Below are positions 43,578-52,118 of a stretch of 64,000 bases of DNA, in pieces. Numbering within the stretch: position 1 is the first letter of the stretch; each line of letters opens with the position of its first letter. The DNA is from Pseudonocardiaceae bacterium YIM PH 21723 (lineage in GTDB: Bacteria > Actinomycetota > Actinomycetes > Mycobacteriales > Pseudonocardiaceae). The notes under the pieces were generated by a model, which made no database searches, was not told the origin of the DNA, and saw only the letters and a list, made by a program, of their open reading frames with translations. Location: NCBI GenBank assembly GCA_003600225.1, contig QZFT01000100.1, positions 124,001 to 188,000 on the forward strand. Reading direction: 5' to 3'. Made by a program: the position numbers and the translations under genes.

Positions 43578-44629
43578 CCGCCCGTGGCAGTGGCCTGTTC
43601 GGCGGGATTCCGCTGTTCCTGATCCTGCTCGTGCTGTCCGCCGCCCTGCTGGTCTCCGCCGTGGTCGCCGTCGGCCTCGGGCCGGTGTCCATCCCACCCG
43701 GCGAGGTCACCTCCATCGTGGGTGCCCACCTCACCGGGCCGAGCACAGCGGGACCGTTCGACTTCATCGTGTGGGAGCTGCGTCTGCCCCGGGTGACGCA
43801 GGGCGTGTTCGTCGGCGCCGGGCTGGCCGTGGCCGGGTTGCTGACCCAGGCGATGGTGCGCAATCCGCTCGGGGATCCCTTCATCCTCGGGATCACCTCC
43901 GGCTCCGGCGCCGGGGCGGTGCTGGTGCTGACCACCCTCGGTGCCGGTGTGGCCGGGTTGCTCACCCTGCCGCTGGCCGCGTTCGGTGGAGCGGTGGTCA
44001 GTGCGTTGGTGGTGTTCGGTTTCGCCCGCACGGCGGGCCGGATCCAGATCGGCAGGCTGGTGATGACCGGCATCGCCGTCGGTCAGCTGCTGGGCGGGCT
44101 CATCTCGTTCCTGTTGCTGAGCACGAGGAATGTCGACGCGCAGCAGCAGATCCTGTTCTGGATCCTGGGTAGCCTGGCGGGCGCCCAGTGGCCCCTCGCC
44201 CTGACCTGCGCGGCCGTGGTGCTGGTGCTGGTGGTGCTGGTGGCCCTGCGGGCGGGGCGGCTGAACCTGCTGGTGCTCGGCGACGACGGCGCGGCCGCAC
44301 TCGGCCTGGACGCCGCGCGGGCCCGCACGGTGCTGCTGATCGTGGTGGCGCTGCTGACCGGGACCGTCGTCGCGGTGTCCGGCAGCATCGGGTTCATCGG
44401 GCTGATCGTGCCCAACCTGGCCCGGCTGCTGGTCGGCGCGGACCACCGGCGGGCACTGCCGGTCACCGCCCTGCTCGGCGCGCTGGTGATCGTCTGGTCG
44501 GACGCCGCCGCCCGGCTGGTGCTGGCGCCGACCGAGTTGCCGATCGGCATCCTGACCGCAGCGGTCGGCGTGCCGCTGTTCCTAGTGGTGCTGCGTCGCA
44601 GTGCGGCGGGAACGGTGGGTCTGTCATGA
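43574..44629 (+). CDS. FecCD-family ABC transporter permease
   Basis: 351 aa, about ten transmembrane helices. Family motifs: WELRLPRVTQGVFVGAGLAV, AGLLTQAMVRNPLGDPFILG, GSIGFIGLIVPNLARLLVGA and LPIGILTAAVGVPLFLVVLR. It overlaps the lipoprotein gene by four bases and the ATPase gene by four. It imports the captured metallophore. Confidence 0.95.
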   Translation: MTARGSGLFGGIPLFLILLVLSAALLVSAVVAVGLGPVSIPPGEVTSIVGAHLTGPSTAGPFDFIVWELRLPRVTQGVFVGAGLAVAGLLTQAMVRNPLGDPFILGITSGSGAGAVLVLTTLGAGVAGLLTLPLAAFGGAVVSALVVFGFARTAGRIQIGRLVMTGIAVGQLLGGLISFLLLSTRNVDAQQQILFWILGSLAGAQWPLALTCAAVVLVLVVLVALRAGRLNLLVLGDDGAAALGLDAARARTVLLIVVALLTGTVVAVSGSIGFIGLIVPNLARLLVGADHRRALPVTALLGALVIVWSDAAARLVLAPTELPIGILTAAVGVPLFLVVLRRSAAGTVGLS

Positions 44630-45417
44630 AACTCGTCTTTGACGGCGTCACCGCCGGATACACCGCACTGCTCGCCGTCCGCGACGTGACGCTGACGATC
44701 GCCCCGGGCGAGTTCGTGGCCGTGGTCGGCCCGAACGGCAGCGGAAAGTCCACCCTGCTCAAGACCATCTACCGGACACTGCGTCCGCACGCGGGAGCCG
44801 TGTTGCTCGGCGACGAGGACGTCTGGACGGCTCGGCACCGCGATGTCGCACGGCGGGTCGGAGTGCTCGGTCAGGATCAGGTGGGTGGGTTCGACTTCAC
44901 CGGCCGCGAGCTGGTCCGGCTCGGCCGGTACCCGCATCTGGGCGCCTTCGACCGGCTCTCCACCGCCGACGAGCAGGTGGTCACCCGGTCCCTGGAACGC
45001 GTCGGCGCACTCGGGCTCGCGGACCGGACGCTGTCCACCTTGTCCGGTGGTGAGCGTCAGCGCGTGCTGCTGGCCAGGGCCCTGGCCCAGGAGCCGGAAC
45101 TGCTGGTGCTGGACGAGCCGACCAACCACCTCGACCCGGAGCACCAGATCTCCGCACTGAGCCTGGTGGCCTCGCTCGGGGTGACCGTCGTGGCCGCACT
45201 GCACACCCTGGACCTCGCGGCCCGGTACGCCAGCACGATCGTCGCCCTCAAAGCCGGCACCATCGCTGCAGCCGGGCCGGCCGAAGAGGTACTGACCCCG
45301 GAACTCCTCCGGGACGTGTTCGCGGTGGACGGCAGCGTCATACCCGACCCGGTCGACGGGCGCCCCCGCGTGCTGCTGCGGGAGCTCAGGAGTCGAACGG
45401 GGCGTTGCGCCACATGA
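44626..45417 (+). CDS. siderophore-type ABC transporter ATP-binding protein
   Basis: 263 aa from ATG at 44626. Walker A VVGPNGSGKSTLLKTIYRTL, signature LSTLSGGERQRVLLARALAQ, Walker B ELLVLDEPTNHLDPEHQ, and the switch His in ALHTLDLAARYA. FepC/FhuC type. Its 3' end overlaps the convergent HD-domain gene by 32 bases. Confidence 0.95.
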   Translation: MKLVFDGVTAGYTALLAVRDVTLTIAPGEFVAVVGPNGSGKSTLLKTIYRTLRPHAGAVLLGDEDVWTARHRDVARRVGVLGQDQVGGFDFTGRELVRLGRYPHLGAFDRLSTADEQVVTRSLERVGALGLADRTLSTLSGGERQRVLLARALAQEPELLVLDEPTNHLDPEHQISALSLVASLGVTVVAALHTLDLAARYASTIVALKAGTIAAAGPAEEVLTPELLRDVFAVDGSVIPDPVDGRPRVLLRELRSRTGRCAT

Positions 45418-46060
45418 CATCGAACAAGGGCCTCTTGCACGCGATCCTGCCCAGCGGGTGCTTGTCCGCTTCCTCGTCCATGGTCGCGATGGCCTCGTTC
45501 TTGCAGTCGAGCCGGGGAGCGTAGTCGAGGATCCGCCGAACCTGTCGGGCATCGAGGAACTCCACCCCGACTCCGTTGAAGTCACAGACCGCGCCCAGCT
45601 CGACGATCTGCACCTCGGGTCGCGGGTCGAGAGCGCCGATATCGGTGTGATTGATAATGGCGGTCTGGACGACTTTGATGTCCGCGACACCTACCCCATT
45701 GGCACTGAGGAATTCTCCAGCCATATTCGCTCCCCGGTACATGAACTCCTCGGGGCCTTTGAATTTGGGTGTCCACGCCAGGTCATGAAGAATGCAGCCG
45801 AGATAGGCCAGCTCTCGGTCGAAACTTCGAATGCCAGCCTTCTTCAGCAGCAATGCCCCGAACTGGTAGACCCGCTGGCTGTGATTGGTAAACACAGGCG
45901 ATCCACCGGACTCCATCAGCGCTGTAGCAGCCTTCACCAGCCGCGAATCCGGAACGGGAAAAAGGTCGGGCACCGCCGCCAACGCTTGTCGAGGCAGACC
46001 CAGAACACCAATTCCTGCCACACCCAACGCCGAGCCGATCACATTACGCCGAGAGATCAT
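45386..46060 (-). CDS. Tat-exported HD-domain protein, cyanamide-hydratase-like
   Basis: 224 aa from ATG at 46060. Tat-type signal MISRRNVIGSALGVAGIGVL (twin Arg). HD ligands H60 (TNHSQRVYQFG), H92-D93 (ILHDLAW), H138 (IINHTDIG) and D160 fit the Ddi2/cyanamide hydratase branch, which hydrates cyanamide to urea. Beside an isonitrile synthase, hydration of an isonitrile to a formamide outside the membrane is an attractive but unproved role. It follows the sigma gene on the same strand by 114 bases. Confidence 0.8.
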   Translation of the reverse strand: MISRRNVIGSALGVAGIGVLGLPRQALAAVPDLFPVPDSRLVKAATALMESGGSPVFTNHSQRVYQFGALLLKKAGIRSFDRELAYLGCILHDLAWTPKFKGPEEFMYRGANMAGEFLSANGVGVADIKVVQTAIINHTDIGALDPRPEVQIVELGAVCDFNGVGVEFLDARQVRRILDYAPRLDCKNEAIATMDEEADKHPLGRIACKRPLFDVMWRNAPFDS

Positions 46061-46174
46061 TATCGCTCCATCACATTCTGAAATCGACCTATCAATGGTC
46101 AGCGTCATTTCAACAGGAGCTATTGTCAAGACGGGTTTCACCCAGGGGTAAATAGTTAATACCGACGTAACGAA

Positions 46175-46741
46175 TCAGACGGCGCTGTCCCGCTGGTCCC
46201 GTGCGGCGAGCAAGTCCTCCCTGGCCCGGGCGACGCGGGACCGGACGGTCCCGATCGGGCACCCGCAGACCTCGGCGGCCTCCGCGTAGGAGTAGCCGAG
46301 GATCTGGGTCAGCACGATGGCCTCCCGGCGTTCCGGGTCGAGCTGATCGAGCAGCAGACCCAGCTCGACGACATCCTCGAAACCTCGGCCTGCCCGGCGC
46401 GCGGAGGCGGTCTCAGCGGCGTGCTCCCAGTGGCCGCCAGAAGTCCGGGGCCGGACGGAGCGGGCCCGGAGGTGGTCAATGGCGACATGCCGGGCGATGG
46501 ACAGCAGCCAGGTTCGCGCACTGGATCGGCCGGCGAACCGGGGCAGCGCGGTGACCGCGCGGACGTAGGTCTCCTGGGTGAGATCGTCCGCGCTCGCGGT
46601 GTCGGTGAGGTGCGCGACGAAGCGCCACACATCGGCCTGGGACGCACGAACCCACGCCTCGAAAGCGCGCTCATCGCCGCGGGCGGCGGCCAGCGCGAGC
46701 GCGGTGGTCCGCTCGTCGTCGCGGTCCCTGCCAGTGGTCAC
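46175..46741 (-). CDS. sigC: ECF RNA polymerase sigma factor, SigC-like
   Basis: 188 aa from GTG at 46741. Region 2: [20 protein letters not shown] and [40 protein letters not shown]. Region 4: [20 protein letters not shown] then [10 protein letters not shown]. From memory it is very close to mycobacterial SigC over the whole length, including ARGFEDLVE-type linker ([20 protein letters not shown]). SigC in Mycobacterium tuberculosis has been tied to copper acquisition through isonitrile-containing products. It diverges from the zinc-finger anti-sigma candidate. Confidence 0.9.
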   Translation of the reverse strand: MTTGRDRDDERTTALALAAARGDERAFEAWVRASQADVWRFVAHLTDTASADDLTQETYVRAVTALPRFAGRSSARTWLLSIARHVAIDHLRARSVRPRTSGGHWEHAAETASARRAGRGFEDVVELGLLLDQLDPERREAIVLTQILGYSYAEAAEVCGCPIGTVRSRVARAREDLLAARDQRDSAV

Positions 46742-46790
46742 GGACGAATACGGTAATCGACAGTCTCGCTAATTCGGGCCACACGTTCGC

Positions 46791-46817
46791 TGGAACCCGG
46801 CAGGCCCGGTAAGCGAC
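46791..46817 (+). promoter_or_regulatory. ECF-type promoter candidate for the anti-sigma gene
   Basis: TGGAAC (46791-46796), 17 bases, CGAC (46814-46817). This places transcription start close to the GTG at 46828, which would be a leaderless start. Same spacing as the two promoters at 42.5 kb. Confidence 0.6.
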
Positions 46818-46818
46818 T

Positions 46819-47520
46819 ATGGAGAGTGTGAACTGCTCCGAAGCACACGAATCGATCTCCGCGCGGATCGACGGCGAGCGGCCGTCGGTGCCGGACGAGG
46901 TCCTCGACCGGCACCTTGCCGGCTGCCCGGCGTGCCAGGCCTGGCAGGAGCAGGCGATCGCCTTGCGGCGGGCCACCATGCTCCGGGAGGCGCCGCGAGT
47001 GCCGGACCTCACAGCGCGCATCCTCGCCGAGGTGACCGCCCCGTGCACCCCGCGCAGGGGTGCGCGGTTGGCGCTGGGCCTCGTCGCACTCGCGCAGAGC
47101 GTCCTCGGGCTGGCCGCGTTGGCCGGCCTCCAGTTCGAGCCCATGGACCACATGAGTCATGGCGGGCTCGCAGCTGTCCACCTCAGCAATGAGAGCGCGG
47201 CGTGGAACGTCGCCGTGGGCATCGGTCTGCTGTGGGCGGCGATGCGCCCGGCCAAGGCTGCGGGGCTGTTGCCCGCGCTGACCGGGTTCGTCGTGGTGCT
47301 CGGCGTCATCTGCGGAATCGACCTGCTGGCCGGGCAGGTCGCCATGGATCGGGTGACCTCGCACGGATTGGTCGTCGTGGGTCTCGTGCTGCTCTTCGTG
47401 GTGCACCGGCAACACACCCGCCTGACCGCGCCGCCGCCGGCCGGACAACACCTGCCGGTCCCGGGCGAGACCGGAATGCCGGGATCTGGCATGTCGGCGA
47501 CCGGCCATCACGCGGCCTGA
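46819..47520 (+). CDS. zf-HC2 membrane protein, candidate anti-sigma factor with Met/His motifs
   Basis: 233 aa from ATG at 46819, or 230 aa from GTG at 46828; the latter fits the promoter and begins VNCSEAHESISARIDGE as zf-HC2 proteins do. Ligands C..H in the first helix and HLAGCPACQAW (HxxxCxxC) form the ZAS zinc finger. Four transmembrane helices follow. The first external loop holds FEPMDHMSHGG and the C-terminus GMPGSGMSATGHH, both plausible copper-binding Met/His clusters. Likely holds the SigC-like factor and releases it by metal status; pairing is inferred from adjacency. Confidence 0.78.
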   Translation: MESVNCSEAHESISARIDGERPSVPDEVLDRHLAGCPACQAWQEQAIALRRATMLREAPRVPDLTARILAEVTAPCTPRRGARLALGLVALAQSVLGLAALAGLQFEPMDHMSHGGLAAVHLSNESAAWNVAVGIGLLWAAMRPAKAAGLLPALTGFVVVLGVICGIDLLAGQVAMDRVTSHGLVVVGLVLLFVVHRQHTRLTAPPPAGQHLPVPGETGMPGSGMSATGHHAA

Positions 47521-47537
47521 ACCACATCGAGGCCTGT

Positions 47538-47575
47538 CCCAAACTGGCAGACAAGATGTCCCAGAGATGCATTCA
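47538..47575 (+). promoter_or_regulatory. 38-bp box shared with the araC divergent promoter (copy 1)
   Basis: Begins CCCAAACTGGCA and ends GATGCATTCA. It matches the box at 52119-52156 at 30 of 38 positions, and each ends 31-32 bases before the start codon of the next gene. A CATAACCTT stretch follows (47593) where a -10 element is expected. Probably an AraC binding site. Confidence 0.6.
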
Positions 47576-47607
47576 TCCTGCCCGTCCTTCGCTCATAACC
47601 TTCTCGT

Positions 47608-48369
47608 ATGGCGATCGCAGAATTCGGGACCCTCGCCTGGGCCCAGGCTCGAAACGGCCACATGACCAACGGGGAACGCCTGCGCCAGCTCAGGGCGTCC
47701 ACGCGGGTACTGCCCGCGATGGTGCTGGGTCGCGCGGCGGGCTTGGTGGGCATTCCCGCCCGGAACACGGTGCGCATCGACCTCGACTCGATCCCGTTCC
47801 CCGACTCGGCGATCGCGAAGGAAGCCGAGCAGGAGTGCCGGGACACCGTCTCCCCCGTGCTCTACAACCACTCGATGCGGACCTACGTCTTCGGCATGGT
47901 GCTGGCCCGGCGCGACGGCCTGGAACCCGACCCCGAACTGTTCTTCCTGGCGTCGATGTTGCACGACCTGACGCTGGGCGAGACCCACCGGGCCCACGCC
48001 CCGATGGACTGCTTCGCGGCCAGGGGCGGCCTGCTTGCCGAGGAATGGACGGCGGCGCGCGGCCTGGAACCGGACCGGCGGGCGACGGTGTCCAACGCGA
48101 TCAGCATGCACTTGAACACCGTGGTCGATCCCCGGTTCGGCGGCGAGGCGGTGGCGCTCCGGGCCGGCGCGGGCGTCGACACCGTCGGGATGCGCTACCG
48201 GGAGCTCGATCCGGCCTCGGTGGCCAAGGTGGTCGAGCGATACCCACGCTGTGCGCTGAAATCCGACGCTGCGCTGAAGTTCGCGGCCGAGCCACCGGGA
48301 ACGCGGGCGCGCTTCCTGAGAATGTGTGGCTTCGGCCTGATGCTGCGTTTCTCCCCGTTCGCGGAATGA
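47608..48369 (+). CDS. HD-domain protein, cyanamide-hydratase-like (cytoplasmic)
   Basis: 253 aa from ATG at 47608. Ligands H88 (LYNHSMRTYVFG), H119-D120 (MLHDLTLG), H168 (ISMHLN) and D191 (GAGVDTVG) follow the same order as the Tat-exported relative at 45386. No export signal. Together the two may act on the same type of small C-N triple-bond compound on either side of the membrane. It is preceded by the AraC-like box and coupled to the next gene by a four-base overlap. Confidence 0.78.
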   Translation: MAIAEFGTLAWAQARNGHMTNGERLRQLRASTRVLPAMVLGRAAGLVGIPARNTVRIDLDSIPFPDSAIAKEAEQECRDTVSPVLYNHSMRTYVFGMVLARRDGLEPDPELFFLASMLHDLTLGETHRAHAPMDCFAARGGLLAEEWTAARGLEPDRRATVSNAISMHLNTVVDPRFGGEAVALRAGAGVDTVGMRYRELDPASVAKVVERYPRCALKSDAALKFAAEPPGTRARFLRMCGFGLMLRFSPFAE

Positions 48370-48788
48370 GGGCACCCATGACAGCACAGGGCACATCGAT
48401 CGCCGTGGCGGTCGGCATCGTGGTGGCCTTCGGCTTCGACCGGCTGGTCCAGCGCGTCGCCCCACGGCACGCGACCCGGCTGGACGCACTCGCCCTCGTC
48501 GTGGCCGCCGCGATCTACCCCGCTCTGCGCTCGGGCGAGTTCCGCGAGGCCGGCGGTCTCCGGGAGTTCGCCGGGCTCGGAGCCTACGGGGCCCTGGGGC
48601 TGGTGACCGCGTGCAAGCCCACCCGGCCGCTCAGCGAGCTGGTCGCGGCCGCGTGGGCCTCACACGCACTGTTCGACCTGCTGCACGACAAGGGTCACCA
48701 GTCCCGGCTGCCCGCCTGGTACCCCGCCTTCTGCGCCGGGTTCGACATCGCGCTAGCCGCGCTCATGCGCCGCGATAGGTGCAGATGA
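48366..48788 (+). CDS. hypothetical small membrane protein
   Basis: 140 aa from ATG at 48366 (overlapping ATGA) or 136 aa from 48378. Four hydrophobic segments, with VAAAWASHALFDLLHDKGHQ bearing His/Asp residues near the membrane. No family recognised with certainty. Co-transcribed with the HD-domain gene; the 3' end overlaps the convergent CocE gene by 26 bases. Confidence 0.65.
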   Translation: MRAPMTAQGTSIAVAVGIVVAFGFDRLVQRVAPRHATRLDALALVVAAAIYPALRSGEFREAGGLREFAGLGAYGALGLVTACKPTRPLSELVAAAWASHALFDLLHDKGHQSRLPAWYPAFCAGFDIALAALMRRDRCR

Positions 48789-50736
48789 CCGCGCAGCGGT
48801 GGGGCATCGCGCCAGGCGACACCAGCGGGAGGTCCACAAAGGACTCGCCGCCGAGTTGCAGCCGGTACTTCCCGCCCGCCAGTTCCGAGTACTGCTTCAG
48901 GCTGGGCAGCGTCATCGGGAAGTCGGCCGTGCCGATGGTGACCCGGATGCGGTGCCCGGACTTGATCCTGGCCAGCGCCGGATAGACCTCCACCACGTAC
49001 TCGGTGAGCTCGCCCGGGCTGACCGGGCGCTCCGAAGCGGCGGTGTGATCGCGATACGGCAGCACCACCGCACCGTTCGCCGCCTGCCAGGTACGCCCGG
49101 GGTTCAGGTCCCGCTGCCTGCCGTCCAGGCCACCTCTGGTCAGCATCAGTGAACTCCCGTCAGGCGAGATGTCCTGCACCGTGACCAGGAAGGCGGTGTT
49201 CGTCGTCGTCGCGGTGGCCTTGACGGTCGCGGACATCGGGCCGGCCAGCATCCGGTCCTCGGCGAGCGGTGCGGTGGTGTAGGTCAGCGCACCGATCTGG
49301 CTGATCTGGTCATCGCGGGAACACTGGTCAACGGCCTTGGTGAGCGCCTCGCCGCCGAGCACGTTGGTGGGCAGCGCCGCGGTCCCGATGCTCCACTGCC
49401 GAACGCCACGGCCACAGCCGACGTTGAACGGGCTGTAGGCCAGGGAATCCGAGCCCGGCTTTCCGGGGGTTGCGCTGAGCCCGCCGTGGTTCAGGTAGTA
49501 CCGCGCCGGATCCTCGGCGGCCAGCGGGTAGGTGGCGGTACTGATCCACTGGTCGGTGTGGTCGACGTTCAGGTGCAGCGGGGTCTGCGTCTCGTCGATC
49601 CCGTTGTGCTCGTTCTTCAGCCAGCGGTCGAACCAGGCCAGTTCGATGCGCAGCAGATCCAGTGGGCCGGTGGGGTTCAGATGATCCCCCGGTCCATAGA
49701 TCAGCTGGTAGCGGCCGGTGACGGGCTGCCCAGGTGTCATCGGAGCGTGGATCGGACGTCCGGTGGCGGCGTTCTGGAAGGCGGCGTAGTTCTGCAGGGC
49801 GCCGCGTTGCATGACGTCCAGCCAGCCGCTGTACATGAGTGCGGGGATGCCGTTGTCCACCACCTGCCGCACCTGGTCGCCAGGGGCGAACGCCTTCCAG
49901 AACTCCCCGTCGAAGTTACGGTCACCGGTGCCGCTGATCAGGTCCTGCAGCAACGGCGGGATGTATCCGGTGGCGGTACGCAGGTGGTCGGCGAACCGCT
50001 GGAGCGCGGCGGGGTAGTCCACCTGGCCGCCGTGCAGTTGATCCCAGCCCGCGTTCAGCAGTGCGCTGGCGGCGGCCTGGTTCGGCACCCAGCCCAGCAG
50101 GGTGGCCACCGCCGGGAGGTGCGAGAGCCCGCCCATGACCGCCACATCGCGGAACCAGTCGGTGGCGGCGGCCCCGGGGATCATCGCCTTCAGTGGGGAG
50201 TCCTTGCCGATGTTCGCGCCGGTGAAGAGCTGGTTCATCCCCATGTACGACAAGCCGTAGGTGCCCACGGTTCCCGTGGAGTTCGGCAGCTTCGCCGACC
50301 AGTTCACCAGGTCGACGCCGTCCAGGGTCTGCTTCTCGCCGAAGAACTCGAACTCCCCACCCGATGCGCCGGAGCCGCGGACATCCGACACCACCTCGAT
50401 GTACCCACGCCGCACGAAATACTCCGGTGCGCCCGTGTCGATGTTCGGCGCGAACCGGCCCGCGGTGTTCATCGGCAGCCACTTGCCGTAAGGGATCTGG
50501 GTGACCAGCACCGGGAACGGCCCCGGCACCCGGTCCTTGCCGCCAGGGACGGTCGGGTAGTACACGTCGACCTTGAGCACGACGCCGTCTCGCATGGTCA
50601 CCGGCACGTCCCGTTGGACGCCCACGCCGTAGCGGGCCGGTTTGTCCGGCAGTGCCGACGCGTCCGCTGCGGCGGTGCCGGGCAGGCCCGCCGCCAGCAT
50701 GAGCAAGGCGGCGACCAGGGTGCTGAGCTTCCGCAT
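48763..50736 (-). CDS. secreted CocE/NonD family hydrolase (X-Pro dipeptidyl-peptidase type)
   Basis: 657 aa from ATG at 50736; the frame extends further upstream without coding character. Signal peptide RKLSTLVAALLMLAAGLPGT with cleavage after AAADA. Nucleophile VGTYGLSYMGMNQLFTGANI (GxSxxG), a helical cap, and the C-terminal jelly-roll domain (RLQLGGESFVDLPLV). The family hydrolyses esters or X-Pro peptides. CATAACTTCGTGAC and CATAGCTTTGTG occur upstream (50813-50826, 50795-50806, minus strand), like those before 52188, hinting at common control. Confidence 0.88.
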   Translation of the reverse strand: MRKLSTLVAALLMLAAGLPGTAAADASALPDKPARYGVGVQRDVPVTMRDGVVLKVDVYYPTVPGGKDRVPGPFPVLVTQIPYGKWLPMNTAGRFAPNIDTGAPEYFVRRGYIEVVSDVRGSGASGGEFEFFGEKQTLDGVDLVNWSAKLPNSTGTVGTYGLSYMGMNQLFTGANIGKDSPLKAMIPGAAATDWFRDVAVMGGLSHLPAVATLLGWVPNQAAASALLNAGWDQLHGGQVDYPAALQRFADHLRTATGYIPPLLQDLISGTGDRNFDGEFWKAFAPGDQVRQVVDNGIPALMYSGWLDVMQRGALQNYAAFQNAATGRPIHAPMTPGQPVTGRYQLIYGPGDHLNPTGPLDLLRIELAWFDRWLKNEHNGIDETQTPLHLNVDHTDQWISTATYPLAAEDPARYYLNHGGLSATPGKPGSDSLAYSPFNVGCGRGVRQWSIGTAALPTNVLGGEALTKAVDQCSRDDQISQIGALTYTTAPLAEDRMLAGPMSATVKATATTTNTAFLVTVQDISPDGSSLMLTRGGLDGRQRDLNPGRTWQAANGAVVLPYRDHTAASERPVSPGELTEYVVEVYPALARIKSGHRIRVTIGTADFPMTLPSLKQYSELAGGKYRLQLGGESFVDLPLVSPGAMPHRCAVICTYRGA

Positions 50737-50870
50737 AGGCCATCTACCTGACTGTTCGGGAGTTCGATGCCTGTCAGACTCACCGGTCACCAAACACAAA
50801 GCTATGGCACAGGTCACGAAGTTATGACCGGCGGAATTGGCGGAATCTCCAAACGGTCCGCGAGGCCTGC

Positions 50871-52115
50871 CTATGCGCGCCGGGCGGGCAACTGAACACC
50901 GAACCGTTCGGCGAACGCGGCGCGGGCCTGCTGCCGGTCGCCGTGGATGTGCTCGGCGAACCAGGTCAGCGCCTCGCCCCATGACCTCGCCTCGGCGTCC
51001 CCGCTGCCGGCGAGCACCTGCGCGACGGCGGTCGCCTCGTCCCGAATCCGGGTCCGGGTGTCCGGTGACTTTTCGGTTCGCGGCAGATGACGGCTGGGGG
51101 GACTCCCTGCCCACCGGGTGTAGGCGTGGGTGAAGGCCGAGGCGGTGGCATAGCCGAGCCGCTGGGCCGTTTCCTCGACGCTGAGGTGCAGCACGGTGAG
51201 CATTTCGGCGGCGAGGCCGTGCAGGGTCTCCTCGCGCAGCGCACGGAAGCTGGTCTCCTCGTCCGCCAGGCGCCGGTGCAGGGTGCGCCGGTCGACGTGC
51301 AGTTCGGCCGCGATGTCGGTGGCGCTGGGCATACTGCCCGGGTCACGGAGCAGCCTGCCGCGCACCTGGGCGGCCAGTCCGTGCCGCTCCCTTCGGTGCT
51401 GCACCACCTCGTGACACTGCCGCTCACACAGCCGGGCCGTCGCGTCATCCGGCATCGGCGCGGGCGCGGAGAGCAGGTCTGCGGGGAAGGTGAGCACGGA
51501 CCGAGGGCGCCCGTACGAAACGGATAGCGGGGACAACTGCTCCCCCAACGGCCTGCCGCGTTCCGCGCCGAGGCTGAGCTCCAGTTGTATGTCGGGCCCC
51601 CGGGTCACGGCCTCAGTCCCGAAGATCCCTGCCATCAGCACGCCGATGATGATCGCCAGATCGCGCTCGACCAGGAACGGCCTGACGTCCTCGGGCAGGT
51701 CATCGTCATCGAAGGCCACCCGCACGCCATTCAGGCCTACCGTGACAGACACGGTGACGAACACATGGCACAGGTTCAGATAGCGCAGGCCGATGCGGGC
51801 GGCGTCACCGACGGTGGGGCTGCTCAGCAAGGCGAAGCCGAGTAGCCCGAAGCTGTTGAGACCCAGGCCGGTCGCGACCTCCAGACCCAAACCCGGTCGG
51901 TCGCCCAGTTCGCCGACCAGATTGCGCGCGACAGCCAGTTCCTGACTGGCTTCGACCGCGTCATCGGCCCTGTCCAGCTCGTCGACGGTCAGTCCGGTGC
52001 CGACCAGCAGCCGCTCCCCGGCGACCTCGTGGTCCAGCCCGACCCGGACCATCTCCCGGATGGCGAGAGTGCTGCGGATGTGATCCCAGCGCGGTACTGA
52101 TCGTCTCGACCTCAC
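50871..52115 (-). CDS. AraC family transcriptional regulator with extended C-terminus
   Basis: 414 aa from GTG at 52115. N-terminal arabinose-binding-like domain (DHIRSTLAIREMVRVGLDHE, GLGLNSFGLLGFALLSSPTV) and a C-terminal HTH (PSATDIAAELHVDRRTLHRR, EETAQRLGYATASAFTHAYT-RW) like OruR/GadX-type regulators. About 75 residues follow the HTH, longer than usual. The 38-bp box lies immediately before its start, so it probably regulates itself and the divergent operon. Confidence 0.9.
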   Translation of the reverse strand: MRSRRSVPRWDHIRSTLAIREMVRVGLDHEVAGERLLVGTGLTVDELDRADDAVEASQELAVARNLVGELGDRPGLGLEVATGLGLNSFGLLGFALLSSPTVGDAARIGLRYLNLCHVFVTVSVTVGLNGVRVAFDDDDLPEDVRPFLVERDLAIIIGVLMAGIFGTEAVTRGPDIQLELSLGAERGRPLGEQLSPLSVSYGRPRSVLTFPADLLSAPAPMPDDATARLCERQCHEVVQHRRERHGLAAQVRGRLLRDPGSMPSATDIAAELHVDRRTLHRRLADEETSFRALREETLHGLAAEMLTVLHLSVEETAQRLGYATASAFTHAYTRWAGSPPSRHLPRTEKSPDTRTRIRDEATAVAQVLAGSGDAEARSWGEALTWFAEHIHGDRQQARAAFAERFGVQLPARRA

Positions 52116-52118
52116 CGC

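Noticed and set aside
46747-46777. Possible sigC self-promoter CCGAAT-N19-CGTATT
   Set aside because: Only loosely like the published SigC consensus and different from the GGAAC-N17-CGAC element shared by the other three starts; not strong enough to list.
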